From positions 62,001 through 126,000 of the forward strand of contig NZ_VKDB01000006.1 in NCBI RefSeq assembly GCF_007280555.1: a stretch of 64,000 nt of DNA. The letters run 5' to 3'. The position numbers and the translations under genes are program-made. Shown here in pieces: positions 23,277 through 31,115 of this stretch (positions are counted from its first letter, which is position 1; each line of letters opens with the position of its first letter). The notes under the pieces are model-generated. The model ran no database searches, was not told the DNA's origin, and was given only the letters and a program-made list of their open reading frames with translations. Origin of the DNA: Deinococcus detaillensis (GTDB lineage Bacteria > Deinococcota > Deinococci > Deinococcales > Deinococcaceae).

Positions 23277-23305
23277 TTGAGAATGTCTTTGCACCATTCT
23301 CTCAA
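23277..23305 (+). promoter_or_regulatory. Hairpin in the leader of the SMR gene
   Basis: TTGAGAATG (23277-23285) pairs with CATTCTCTCAA (23295-23305) apart from a two-base bulge. It ends 9 bases before the GTG start, so it could mask the ribosome site. It does not look like a guanidine riboswitch. Confidence 0.35.
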
Positions 23306-23314
23306 TGTGAGCGC

Positions 23315-23647
23315 GTGAATCCCTATTTGATACTAATCTTTGCCATCGTGCTGGAAGTCATCGGCACCTCTGCGCTCAGGGCCAGCGCGGGGTTTTCCAA
23401 GCTGCTGCCGAGTCTGGTGGTGGCGCTCGGGTACGGCGGCGCGTTTTACCTGATCAGCAAAGTGCTGACCGCCTTGCCGCTGGGGCTGACCTACGCCATC
23501 TGGTCAGGCGTGGGCACGGCGCTGACTGCTCTAATCGGCTGGTTTTATTTCCGCGACGCCTTCAGTTCGCTGGCCCTGCTCGGCATCGCCCTGATTATCG
23601 CGGGCGTGGTGGTGCTGAACTTGGGCGGCGCGGCACACGGCAAGTAA
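23315..23647 (+). CDS. Small multidrug resistance (SMR) exporter, EmrE/Qac type
   Basis: A 110-residue protein with four transmembrane helices that works as an antiparallel dimer and exchanges protons for lipophilic cations. It opens NPYL exactly like EmrE, so the GTG at 23315 is right. The essential glutamate is in IVLEVIGTSALR (residue 14). The Qac-type signature TYAIWSGVG is in helix 3, which distinguishes it from guanidinium exporters. It ends 25 bases before rapZ but has no obvious link to it. Confidence 0.92.
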   Translation: MNPYLILIFAIVLEVIGTSALRASAGFSKLLPSLVVALGYGGAFYLISKVLTALPLGLTYAIWSGVGTALTALIGWFYFRDAFSSLALLGIALIIAGVVVLNLGGAAHGK

Positions 23648-23660
23648 AGCGCTCAGCCTC

Positions 23661-23666
23661 TAAACT
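23661..23666 (+). promoter_or_regulatory. -10 box TAAACT of rapZ operon
   Basis: TAAACT is 6 bases before the rapZ ATG at 23673. Confidence 0.6.
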
Positions 23667-23672
23667 ACCCGC

Positions 23673-24515
23673 ATGACCTTCATCGTGATTTCCGGCTTAT
23701 CGGGCAGCGGCAAAAGTACGGCGCTCAAAACGCTGGAAGACGCCGATTATTTTGCCACTGACAACTTGCCGCCGGAGCTGTGGGGGGCGCTGGGCGACCT
23801 CGCGGCGGCCCGCAGCATTGACCGGGTGGCCGTGACCACCGACGCCCGAACCCGCGATTTTCTGGCGGCTTTAGACAGCAGCTTGTCGCGTCTCAAGCAG
23901 CGCCGCCTTGACGTGCGGGTGCTGTTTTTGGAAGCCGACTCGGAAGTGCTGCTCAGGCGCTACAACCTGACCCGCCGCGAACACCCGCTGGGCGATCCGA
24001 GCTTGATGCTGGACTTCCGGCGCGAACGCGACCTGCTCGCGCCGCTGCGGGCCGTTTCCGATACCGTGATTGACACCACCACCTTCAGCGCCGCCGACCT
24101 CAACAAGCGGCTGCTCGACTGGCTCAACATCACCAGCAGCTTTGATTTGCGCTTGTTTACCTTCGGCTTCAAACATGCCCCGCCCCGTGACGTGGATCTG
24201 GTGCTGGATATGCGGACGCTGCCCAATCCGTTTTACTCACCGGAACTGCGTGAGAAAACGGGTTTAGATGCCGATGTGGCCGCTTACGTGTTCCAAGACG
24301 GAGCCAGCGAAGCCTTTTATCAGCACACCCTCACTTTTTTGCGCGACGTGGCGGAGCGTGCCCACACTGGAGGGCGTCACAGTTATAATGTCGCCATCGG
24401 CTGCACGGGAGGCCAGCACCGCAGCGTGGCGGTGGCGGCCCGCTTGGAGCGTGACCTTACCGATTTGGGGGCACGCATCATCGACCACCGCGATATGCCG
24501 ACTCAAGGAGGCTAA
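23673..24515 (+). CDS. rapZ: RapZ/YvcJ-family nucleotide-binding protein
   Basis: A 280-residue P-loop protein. Walker A is GLSGSGKST (residues 8-16), and [15 protein letters not shown] is the family signature. The C-terminal RNA/ligand-binding half has [21 protein letters not shown] and the conserved [17 protein letters not shown]. In enterobacteria RapZ senses glucosamine-6-phosphate and controls GlmS through small RNAs. In Gram-positives the homologue sits beside yvcK, as here. It leads a cluster with a 55-codon ORF and yvcK. Its stop lies inside a strong AAGGAGG ribosome site for that ORF. Confidence 0.93.
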   Translation: MTFIVISGLSGSGKSTALKTLEDADYFATDNLPPELWGALGDLAAARSIDRVAVTTDARTRDFLAALDSSLSRLKQRRLDVRVLFLEADSEVLLRRYNLTRREHPLGDPSLMLDFRRERDLLAPLRAVSDTVIDTTTFSAADLNKRLLDWLNITSSFDLRLFTFGFKHAPPRDVDLVLDMRTLPNPFYSPELREKTGLDADVAAYVFQDGASEAFYQHTLTFLRDVAERAHTGGRHSYNVAIGCTGGQHRSVAVAARLERDLTDLGARIIDHRDMPTQGG

Positions 24516-24517
24516 GG

Positions 24518-24685
24518 ATGTCCTGGCTGCCATTTCGGGTTGTTGACCAGGGCAGCGCCGATGACGGTGCTTGGCCGCACCTCTCGGGCCTGCCCGCGAA
24601 GAGCGCCCCACCTCTACACCCTCGCCAAGACTTATTTTCTTCCTCACTCGCTCGGCTCGGTAAAGCTTTACGAGGAGATGCTTAG
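24518..24685 (+). CDS. Small ORF (55 aa) between rapZ and yvcK
   Basis: An open frame of 55 codons from ATG 24518, preceded by AAGGAGG at 24505-24511 (6 bases away), one of the best ribosome sites in the window. It starts [11 protein letters not shown], has a Pro/Leu-rich centre ([15 protein letters not shown]) and ends in a basic stretch, [12 protein letters not shown]. Its TAG overlaps the GTG of yvcK by one base, and the yvcK ribosome site GAGGAG lies within it. It therefore either is a small protein or serves to couple translation from rapZ to yvcK. I recognise no family. Confidence 0.6.
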   Translation: MSWLPFRVVDQGSADDGAWPHLSGLPAKSAPPLHPRQDLFSSSLARLGKALRGDA

Positions 24686-26169
24686 TGGTGCAAAAATCGC
24701 AAAAGCCCTCAGTGCCCTTGCCCGGCTTGACCTCAAAAACCAATACCTTTAATCCGTCCCAATCTGCTCGCTGGGGCCGGGCGCTGAGCAATTTCAAGTC
24801 GGCCAACCACATGCGCCGTGCCAAGCGCTGGCTGATGCCGGGCATGGGCATCAAGCGTTGGTTTGCGCTGTTCGCCGTCTGCACCTTCATTGGCGCGTTG
24901 GGCTTTTTGCACTTCACTTGGACGGGGCCGCTGCATTTCGTGGCGACCCGCTGGATTTTGTGGCTCAATAATTTTACTGAGCCCGAAGTGCTGCCGCTGT
25001 GGGTCGTCGGCAGCGTGGTGATGGCGCTCTCACTGGCCGGCGCATTTACCGCCATTACCATGCTCAACCGCTCGCTGCTGCGCTCAGTGGGCACCGATCC
25101 CGGCGAAGCGGTCAACGTGATCTACTCGCGCACCACGCTGGCACGCGGCCCCAGAGTGGTGGCGGTGGGCGGCGGCACTGGCCTGTCCAACGTGCTGTCG
25201 GGTCTCAAGGCCTACTCATCTAATCTGACAGCGGTGGTCACGGTTTCCGATGACGGCGGCAGCAGCGGCCGGCTGCGCGAGGCGCTGGATATGATCGCTC
25301 CGGGCGATTTGACCGACTGCTACGCCGCGCTTTCCGACAGCCCGGTGCTCGCCCGCTTGCTGCTGCACCGCTTTGCGCGGGGAGAAGGCATCGAAGGGCA
25401 CACCTTCGGCAATTTGCTGCTGGCGACCTTGTCTGAGGAGCAGGGCGGGCTGGGCGGCGCGATGCAAGAAATCCACGAGGTGCTCAACGTGCGCGGCGCA
25501 GTGTATCCGGCGACCACTCAGCCCGCCACGCTGATCGCCCGCCTCAAAAACGGTCAGGAAGTGCGCGGTGAAAGTCATCTGGCCGACTGGGGTGGGGGAG
25601 ACGGCAGTGGAGTCAGCGCGGGCGCGGTGGGCATCGAGGAAGTGCGCCTTGAGCCGCCGAACTTGCCGACCCTCAGCGCCGTCACGCAGGCGATTGAGGG
25701 CGCTGAGCTGATCGTGTTGGGGCCGGGGAGTTTGTTTACTTCCATCATTCCGGCGCTGCTGGTACCGGGCATTCAAGCGGCCATCTGCGCTTCATCTGCG
25801 CCGCTGGTGTACGTGGCCAGCATCATGACCGAACCCGGTGAAACCGATGACCTGACCTTAGATGATCACCTGCGGATGATCGAGCGTCATCTGGGCCGCT
25901 TTCCCGATTTGGTGGTGGTCAACAACGAAGCGGTGCCCAGCACCGTGCAGGCCCGTTACCGCGAAACTGGAGCTGTCTTGATCGCGCCGCACAGCCAGGA
26001 TGCCCGTGTCCGGTCAAGTCTGCGTCACAGCCCGATGCTGCTTTCTGGCCAGGCCCATCACGATCCGCACAAGCTGGCGCTGGTGTTGGTGGGCCTCCTC
26101 GGCAACGGACATTCCCGTTGGCACAGCTTTCAGGCAAACAGCCTTCAAGCAAGGAGCAAGCAGGGGTGA
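24685..26169 (+). CDS. glmR: GlmR/YvcK-family protein with N-terminal membrane anchor
   Basis: A 494-residue protein. After about 55 residues come two transmembrane helices ([19 protein letters not shown] and [19 protein letters not shown], to about residue 128). A full YvcK/CofD-like domain follows. Its nucleotide-sugar site includes [39 protein letters not shown] and [15 protein letters not shown]. In Bacillus the soluble homologue binds UDP-GlcNAc and stimulates GlmS, channelling carbon into the cell wall. The helices would hold this version at the membrane. GAGGAG is 7 bases before the GTG start, inside the preceding small ORF. The rapZ neighbour supports a role in amino-sugar control. 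Confidence 0.92.
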   Translation: MVQKSQKPSVPLPGLTSKTNTFNPSQSARWGRALSNFKSANHMRRAKRWLMPGMGIKRWFALFAVCTFIGALGFLHFTWTGPLHFVATRWILWLNNFTEPEVLPLWVVGSVVMALSLAGAFTAITMLNRSLLRSVGTDPGEAVNVIYSRTTLARGPRVVAVGGGTGLSNVLSGLKAYSSNLTAVVTVSDDGGSSGRLREALDMIAPGDLTDCYAALSDSPVLARLLLHRFARGEGIEGHTFGNLLLATLSEEQGGLGGAMQEIHEVLNVRGAVYPATTQPATLIARLKNGQEVRGESHLADWGGGDGSGVSAGAVGIEEVRLEPPNLPTLSAVTQAIEGAELIVLGPGSLFTSIIPALLVPGIQAAICASSAPLVYVASIMTEPGETDDLTLDDHLRMIERHLGRFPDLVVVNNEAVPSTVQARYRETGAVLIAPHSQDARVRSSLRHSPMLLSGQAHHDPHKLALVLVGLLGNGHSRWHSFQANSLQARSKQG

Positions 26170-26231
26170 GGGTTTTTGTTCAAGGCGACCGTACTCCAGC
26201 GGCCTTGCCGCCGCCCGTTCGCAGCACCGTT

Positions 26232-26253
26232 TAAACAACCACTAAACAACCAC
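26232..26253. repeat. Tandem 11-bp direct repeat TAAACAACCAC
   Basis: Two perfect head-to-tail copies (26232-26242 and 26243-26253). They end about 31 bases before the -10 of the gene at 26297, a usual place for an activator site. Confidence 0.55.
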
Positions 26254-26284
26254 AACCCACATCCAAGTTCCCGTACAAATGCGC

Positions 26285-26290
26285 TAACGT
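26285..26290 (+). promoter_or_regulatory. -10 box TAACGT of small gene
   Basis: TAACGT is 6 bases before the ATG at 26297. Confidence 0.55.
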
Positions 26291-26296
26291 GCGGTC

Positions 26297-26545
26297 ATGA
26301 CATCTTCTCCCAGCCACGACGCCGAATACACCCGCAAGGTGGCGCTGGGCATTCTCAGCACGTTGCAGCACAAGGGCCTGATCAGTTCCGCTGAAGTGGA
26401 CGCTATTTTGCGGGCCGCCATGCCCAAGCCGCCTGCGCCCTCGGCTCCACTGGAAGTGACGCCCGCTTCTCCGCCGCCCAAGTCTGACCCGACCCGCGTG
26501 CGCCGTGAGCCGTTGCCGCCGCCGGTCTTTGACATCGAGCTTTAA
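26297..26545 (+). CDS. Small hypothetical protein (82 aa)
   Basis: An 82-residue protein. The first half forms two short helices (YTRKVALGILSTLQHKGLI, SAEVDAILRAAM). The second half is Pro-rich and basic, ending in PPPVFDIEL. It has no signal peptide or membrane helix. A -10 directly upstream and an intrinsic terminator directly downstream support it as a real gene. The helical part recalls small scaffold or regulator proteins, but I cannot name a family. Confidence 0.65.
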   Translation: MTSSPSHDAEYTRKVALGILSTLQHKGLISSAEVDAILRAAMPKPPAPSAPLEVTPASPPPKSDPTRVRREPLPPPVFDIEL

Positions 26546-26557
26546 TCCTGTCGATAA

Positions 26558-26587
26558 GCCGCTTGGCCCTGCCGAGCGGCCTTTTTC
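26558..26587 (+). terminator. Intrinsic terminator after the 82-aa gene
   Basis: GCCGCTTGGC/GCCGAGCGGC forms a 10-bp stem with one G-T pair around CCT. CTTTTTCTT follows. Confidence 0.85.
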
Positions 26588-26746
26588 TTGGGACCGTAAC
26601 TGTCTTCTTTGGTTTGGATGAGAAGCTGATAAGGTTGACTCCATGAGACAGGTGACCTTGCATTGTGGCGAACGTGTAATACAGTGCATCCCAAATGACA
26701 CTGCTTTCCTTCACCTTGTTTCTCCCGCTGCCCTTGGATACCCCTC

Positions 26747-29686
26747 ATGTCTAATACCCTGATCATCGTCGAAAGCCCCGCCAAAGCCAAAACCATTGCC
26801 AAATACCTCGGCAAGGGCTATACCGTCGAGTCGTCCATCGGCCATATCCGCGACCTCCCCAAAAGCGCCGCCGAGATTCCCGAAAAATACAAGGGTCAGG
26901 CTTGGGCGCGGCTGGGCCTTGATATCGAAGACGATTTCAGGCCGCTTTATATCGTCTCGCCGGACAAGCGGGCGCACGTGGCGTACCTGCGCAAACTCGC
27001 CCAGCAAGCCGACGAAGTGATTTTGGCCACCGACGATGACCGCGAGGGTGAGAGCATCGCCTGGCACCTCTACCAAGAACTCAAGCCCAAAGGCGTCGTC
27101 AAGCGGATGGTCTTTCACGAGATCACCAAAGCCGCCATTGAAGCTGCTATTGCCAACCCGCGTCAGATTGACAGCAACCTCGTGGAAGCCCAAGAAACCC
27201 GCCGCGCTCTCGACCGCCTTTACGGTTACGAAGTCAGCCCGGTGCTGTGGCGCAAAGTCGCTCCCAAGCTCTCGGCGGGGCGGGTGCAGAGTGTGGCGAC
27301 CCGAATGCTGGTCGAGCGTGAGCGCGAGCGGATGCGTTTTGTGGAAAGCCAGTGGTGGGATATTGAAGTCGGCTGCGTCACCGCCGACGGCGAAGGCTTT
27401 CCGGCGCGGCTCCTCGAAGTCGGAGGCGTGCGGCTGGCTCAGGGGCGCGACTTTGACCCGCTCACCGGCAAACTCAAGCCGGACGCCCAAGTGCTGCGCC
27501 TTGACGAAGAGACGGCCCGCGCCTTGGCCGATTCGCTCAAGGAACAGGCCCTCAAAGTCCTGAGCGCCGAGGAAAAGCCGTTCAGTCAAAAGCCCTACGC
27601 GCCGTTTATCACCTCCACGCTCCAGCAAGAAGGCAGCCGCAAGCTGGGTTTCGGCGCTCAGCGCACCATGCGGGCGGCTCAGAAGCTCTATGAGGGCGGC
27701 TATATCACTTACATGCGAACCGACAGCACCACCCTCAGCGGCGAGGCGATCAGTGCCGCCCGCGCTCAGGTCAAAGCGCTTTACGGTGACGCTTACCTCC
27801 CGGCGCAGCCGCGCAGTTACACCAAAAAAGCCAAGAACGCCCAGGAAGCCCACGAAGCCATTCGCCCCGCCGGAACCGCTTTCCGCACGCCGGACAGCCT
27901 CAAGGCCGAACTCGGCAGCGACGAATGGAAGATGTATGACCTGATCTGGAAGCGCACGGTGGCCTCGCAGATGGCCGATGCACGCGGACGCCGGATGCAG
28001 GTGCGCCTGGGCGGTCAGACACAGGGTGGTCAGACGCAAGACGCCCGTGAAGTGCTGCTGAGCGCTTCGGGCCGCTCGATTGATTTCCCCGGCTTCCTGC
28101 GGGCCTACGTGGAAGGCCGCGACGACCCACAAGCGGCGCTCGAAGACCGCGAAACGATTTTGCCGCCGCTCAAAGAAGGCCAGCAAGTCACTGCCGCCGA
28201 CCTGGTGCCGTCGGGCCACCAAACCCAGCCTCCAGCCCGTTACACCGAGGCCAGCTTGGTGCAGTCCCTGGAAGGCGCGGGCATTGGGCGGCCCAGCACC
28301 TACGCCAGCATCATCGGCACCATTCAAGATCGGGGTTACGCCGCCAAGAAGGGGCAAGCGCTGGTGCCGACTTGGACGGCTTTCGCCACCTCTGCTCTCC
28401 TTGAGCACCATTTCGGCACGCTGGTCGACTACGATTTCACCGCCAAGATGGAAGAAGACCTCGACGATATCGCGGGCGGGCGGCAGCAGCGCGGGCCTTA
28501 TCTGCGCTCGTTCTTTTTGGGTGAAGGCGGCGGCATGGGGCTGCGCCCGCTGATCGAAACGCAGATGGAAACCATCGACCCGCGCAGCATTGCCACCATC
28601 GCCGTGCCGAAGCTGGAGGGCAGCGGCATCGAGGTGCGGGTGGGTAAGTACGGCCCTTATCTGACGCGGGGCGAAACCAAAGCCAACATCCCCGAAGACC
28701 TGACGCCCGACGACCTCGACATGGCCAAAGCGGAAGAACTGCTCAGCCGTCCCAGCGGAGATAGGATCATCGGGGAAGATCCCGGCACCGGGTTGGCAGT
28801 GGTCGCTAAAGCCGGACGCTTCGGGCCTTACGTACAAATTGGCGAGGAAAACCCACCGGTTCGCACCGCCAGCCTGTTTCCCAGCGACGATCTGGCCACG
28901 CTCGGTTTAGACAGAGCGCTGAAACTGCTGTCGCTGCCGCGCATGGTCGGCGTCTCGGAAGGCGAAGAAATCTGGGCGCATAACGGCAAATTTGGCCCCT
29001 ACCTCAAGCGCGGCAACGATTCGCGCAGCTTGGCGATTCCCGAGCAGCTTTTTACCACCTCGATGATCGAAGCCGAGGCGCTGTTCATGCAGCCGCGCTT
29101 CAAGGGCGGGCGCGGCGCGTCGGCGGCTCCGCTGGCCAGCTTCGAATTCCCTGACCGAGCGCCGATTACCCTCAAAAGTGGGCGCTTCGGGCCGTATCTG
29201 ACTGACGGCGAGCGCAACGCCACCTTGCGCAAGGGCGAGGATCAGAGCAGCCTGAACGCCGTGGACGCCCGCAACATCTTGGAAGAGCGCGGCAAAGAGC
29301 CGAAGAAAAAAGAAGCCAAGGGCAAGCGCACGGCGACCAAGGCATCTGGCAAAGTGCCTGGTAAAACAGCGGCCAAGCCTGCAACTAAGAAAGCGGCCCC
29401 TAAAAAGTCAGCCGCTAAAAAACCCGCCGCCAGCAAAACAGCCGCCAGTGCTGCGGCCAAACCCAAAACGCAGCCGCTGACGTGGGCGCAGCTTAGGCCC
29501 CACCTCAGCGTCCTAAGCGACCAGGAACGCGCCCTCGTGACGGCCACCCGTGAGCGCGGCGAGAAAGTGGAGGCGGTGGCTCCTGAGCTGGGGTTGGACG
29601 TGAAAAAGGCCAAAGGCATGGCCCTGCAAGCCAGCAAGAAACTCAACCAAGCCGCGCGGGAAAGCGGAGCGCCCACCGGAAGCTGA
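26747..29686 (+). CDS. topA: DNA topoisomerase I with Lys-rich tail and HTH-like end
   Basis: A 979-residue type IA topoisomerase that relaxes negative supercoils. The Toprim domain begins TLIIVESPAKAKTIAKYLG and has ATDDDREGE (94-102). The DNA-cleaving tyrosine is Tyr322 in GGYITYMRTDS. HEAIRPA and the core SLVQSLEGAGIGRPSTYA are present. Four GKYGPYLTRG-like C-terminal repeats follow (for example GRFGPYVQIG, GKFGPYLKRG, GRFGPYLTDG), with no zinc-finger cysteines. From residue 846 comes a Lys/Ala-rich tail, then residues 913-970 resemble sigma-70 region 4. A 708-codon minus-strand frame here is a shadow. Translation starts at ATG 26747; I see no clear ribosome site. Confidence 0.97.
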   Translation: MSNTLIIVESPAKAKTIAKYLGKGYTVESSIGHIRDLPKSAAEIPEKYKGQAWARLGLDIEDDFRPLYIVSPDKRAHVAYLRKLAQQADEVILATDDDREGESIAWHLYQELKPKGVVKRMVFHEITKAAIEAAIANPRQIDSNLVEAQETRRALDRLYGYEVSPVLWRKVAPKLSAGRVQSVATRMLVERERERMRFVESQWWDIEVGCVTADGEGFPARLLEVGGVRLAQGRDFDPLTGKLKPDAQVLRLDEETARALADSLKEQALKVLSAEEKPFSQKPYAPFITSTLQQEGSRKLGFGAQRTMRAAQKLYEGGYITYMRTDSTTLSGEAISAARAQVKALYGDAYLPAQPRSYTKKAKNAQEAHEAIRPAGTAFRTPDSLKAELGSDEWKMYDLIWKRTVASQMADARGRRMQVRLGGQTQGGQTQDAREVLLSASGRSIDFPGFLRAYVEGRDDPQAALEDRETILPPLKEGQQVTAADLVPSGHQTQPPARYTEASLVQSLEGAGIGRPSTYASIIGTIQDRGYAAKKGQALVPTWTAFATSALLEHHFGTLVDYDFTAKMEEDLDDIAGGRQQRGPYLRSFFLGEGGGMGLRPLIETQMETIDPRSIATIAVPKLEGSGIEVRVGKYGPYLTRGETKANIPEDLTPDDLDMAKAEELLSRPSGDRIIGEDPGTGLAVVAKAGRFGPYVQIGEENPPVRTASLFPSDDLATLGLDRALKLLSLPRMVGVSEGEEIWAHNGKFGPYLKRGNDSRSLAIPEQLFTTSMIEAEALFMQPRFKGGRGASAAPLASFEFPDRAPITLKSGRFGPYLTDGERNATLRKGEDQSSLNAVDARNILEERGKEPKKKEAKGKRTATKASGKVPGKTAAKPATKKAAPKKSAAKKPAASKTAASAAAKPKTQPLTWAQLRPHLSVLSDQERALVTATRERGEKVEAVAPELGLDVKKAKGMALQASKKLNQAARESGAPTGS

Positions 29687-29690
29687 AGCG

Positions 29691-29990
29691 GTGCCAAGCC
29701 TGCCGCCGCACCCACCTGCCGCGCTCAATGTGCTGCGGCTGGCCAAAGTCACGCCGGACGTTGCCGTATGGCTGCCCGCGACCAACTTGCGGGCGCTGCA
29801 CCTGACCCGGCCCACCTCTGGCGCGGCGGGCGGAGCGGTCATCTGCTCGGAAGGTGAGTTGCTGATCGACTTCGAAGGGGGCGCTTTCTTGCATCTGCGG
29901 CAGGGCGAAGCCTGCGCCCTGCCCAGTGCCCACCGCCTGCTGCCGGCACGCGGCACTTGCACGGTGCTCTTGGTCGCCCAAGGCACTTGA
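29691..29990 (+). CDS. Small cupin-like protein
   Basis: A 99-residue protein from GTG 29691, starting 4 bases after the topA stop and so probably co-transcribed. The pattern GGAVICSEGELLIDFEGGAFLHLRQGEACALP followed by HRLLPARGTCTVLLVA has the strand-and-turn rhythm of a single cupin barrel. The usual metal-binding HxH is absent, so metal-dependent catalysis is doubtful. No specific function can be given. Confidence 0.55.
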   Translation: MPSLPPHPPAALNVLRLAKVTPDVAVWLPATNLRALHLTRPTSGAAGGAVICSEGELLIDFEGGAFLHLRQGEACALPSAHRLLPARGTCTVLLVAQGT

Positions 29991-30042
29991 ATAGAGCCTG
30001 ACCGAGCGCTCCAAGCCTTTTTTTGAGCCTTAATTTTAATTT

Positions 30043-30065
30043 TAACCTGTCAATTGATACGGTTA
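30043..30065. promoter_or_regulatory. Candidate operator TAACC-N13-GGTTA upstream of carH
   Basis: A 23-bp interrupted dyad with a CAATTG centre, 34 bases before the chosen carH start. Its arms resemble the AACC/GGTT arms described for Myxococcus CarA/CarH operators. Autoregulation is inferred. Confidence 0.4.
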
Positions 30066-30098
30066 CAGCCGCATTTGGTGTGGCCTAATGACACGCAG

Positions 30099-31115
30099 AT
30101 GACGTATTTGGCAGATTCCAGCGGGCTTTTTACCGCCAGCGAAGTGGAGGCGCAACTCGGCGTACCCGCGACCACTTTGCGTCAGTGGGAGCGCCGGTAC
30201 GGCCTGCCGAATCCTGAGCGCAACGCCAGCGGGTACCGGCTCTACAGCAAGCGCGACGTGGCACTGATCGACTTCATTCGTCAGCGCATCGAAGAAGGTG
30301 TGCCCGCCAGCCGCGCCGCTGAGCTGGCCAGAGGGCAATTCGGCTTGTTAACCGACGCGCCTCAGCAGACCCCGTCTTACTCGCCAGCTGCCCAGTCCAC
30401 ACGGCCCGCTACTGGGCAGACCGATACCGAGCCGACCAGAACTGGGACAGCAGGATCTGAGCTGGCCGACGCTGATCCTGTCTCCGTCCAAAACTTGACG
30501 GCGGCGCTGCTGCGGGCCGATTTGAGCCGCGCTGAGGGGCTGCTCGCACAGGCGCAGGCCCAGCTCGGCACCGAGGGCCTGCTGATGAAGCTGATTCAAC
30601 CGGCGCTGCTGGACATCGGTGAGCGCTGGGAGCGCGGCGAGATCACGGTGGCCCACGAGCATCAAGCCAGCGCTTTTCTCAGAACGCACATCACCAACTT
30701 GCTGAATGCGGCGGGTCACAGCCGCTTCGGGCCGAGCGTGGTGGCCGCCTGCGGGCCGCGTGAGCAGCACGAGTTGGGCCTACTGATGCTGTGCGTAATG
30801 CTGCGGCGCATGGGCGTGCAGGTGCACTATTTGGGAGCCAACACCCCGCTGGCCGATTTGGGCGTCTACGCCCGCAGCGTCGGAGCGCGGGCCATTTTGC
30901 TCAGTATCAACACCCATGAAGCGCTGCAAGAAGCTCTTGAGCAGCGCCACGACCTGAACTCCGGCCAAAAAGGGCAGGCCAGCGAGATTCCGGTGTTCGT
31001 GGGCGGTCACGTCATCAATGTCCACCCCAGCGCCGCCGCCGAATTGGGGCGCTGGGCGGGCAGTGACGGCCTGCAAGCCGCCCAAATGATCGTCGCCACC
31101 TTGGAGAGCCGCTGA
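30099..31115 (+). CDS. CarH/LitR-family B12-dependent photoreceptor-repressor
   Basis: A 338-residue MerR-type regulator from ATG 30099; an in-frame TTG at 30054 would add 15 residues. The N-terminal winged helix has FTASEVEAQLGVPATTLRQWERRYGLP and GYRLYSKRDV. After a 45-residue Pro/Thr linker comes the helical bundle with the diagnostic W-x9-EH (W177, E187, H188 in GERWERGEITVAHEH). The cobalamin-binding fold follows, with ExHxxG (E222, H224, the lower axial ligand) and a GGHVINVHP segment. CarH tetramers carrying adenosylcobalamin bind DNA in the dark and fall apart in light, derepressing carotenoid genes. All light-sensing residues appear intact. It overlaps the Crp/Fnr gene (TGATG). Confidence 0.92.
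   Translation: MTYLADSSGLFTASEVEAQLGVPATTLRQWERRYGLPNPERNASGYRLYSKRDVALIDFIRQRIEEGVPASRAAELARGQFGLLTDAPQQTPSYSPAAQSTRPATGQTDTEPTRTGTAGSELADADPVSVQNLTAALLRADLSRAEGLLAQAQAQLGTEGLLMKLIQPALLDIGERWERGEITVAHEHQASAFLRTHITNLLNAAGHSRFGPSVVAACGPREQHELGLLMLCVMLRRMGVQVHYLGANTPLADLGVYARSVGARAILLSINTHEALQEALEQRHDLNSGQKGQASEIPVFVGGHVINVHPSAAAELGRWAGSDGLQAAQMIVATLESR

Noticed and set aside
26711..28837. 708-codon minus-strand ORF
   Set aside because: It lies antisense to topA in a GC-rich genome, has the Arg/His/Gly-rich composition of a codon shadow, and has no recognisable domain.
30001..30042. Terminator after the cupin-like gene
   Set aside because: A T-run is present near 30016-30024, but no stable stem precedes it.
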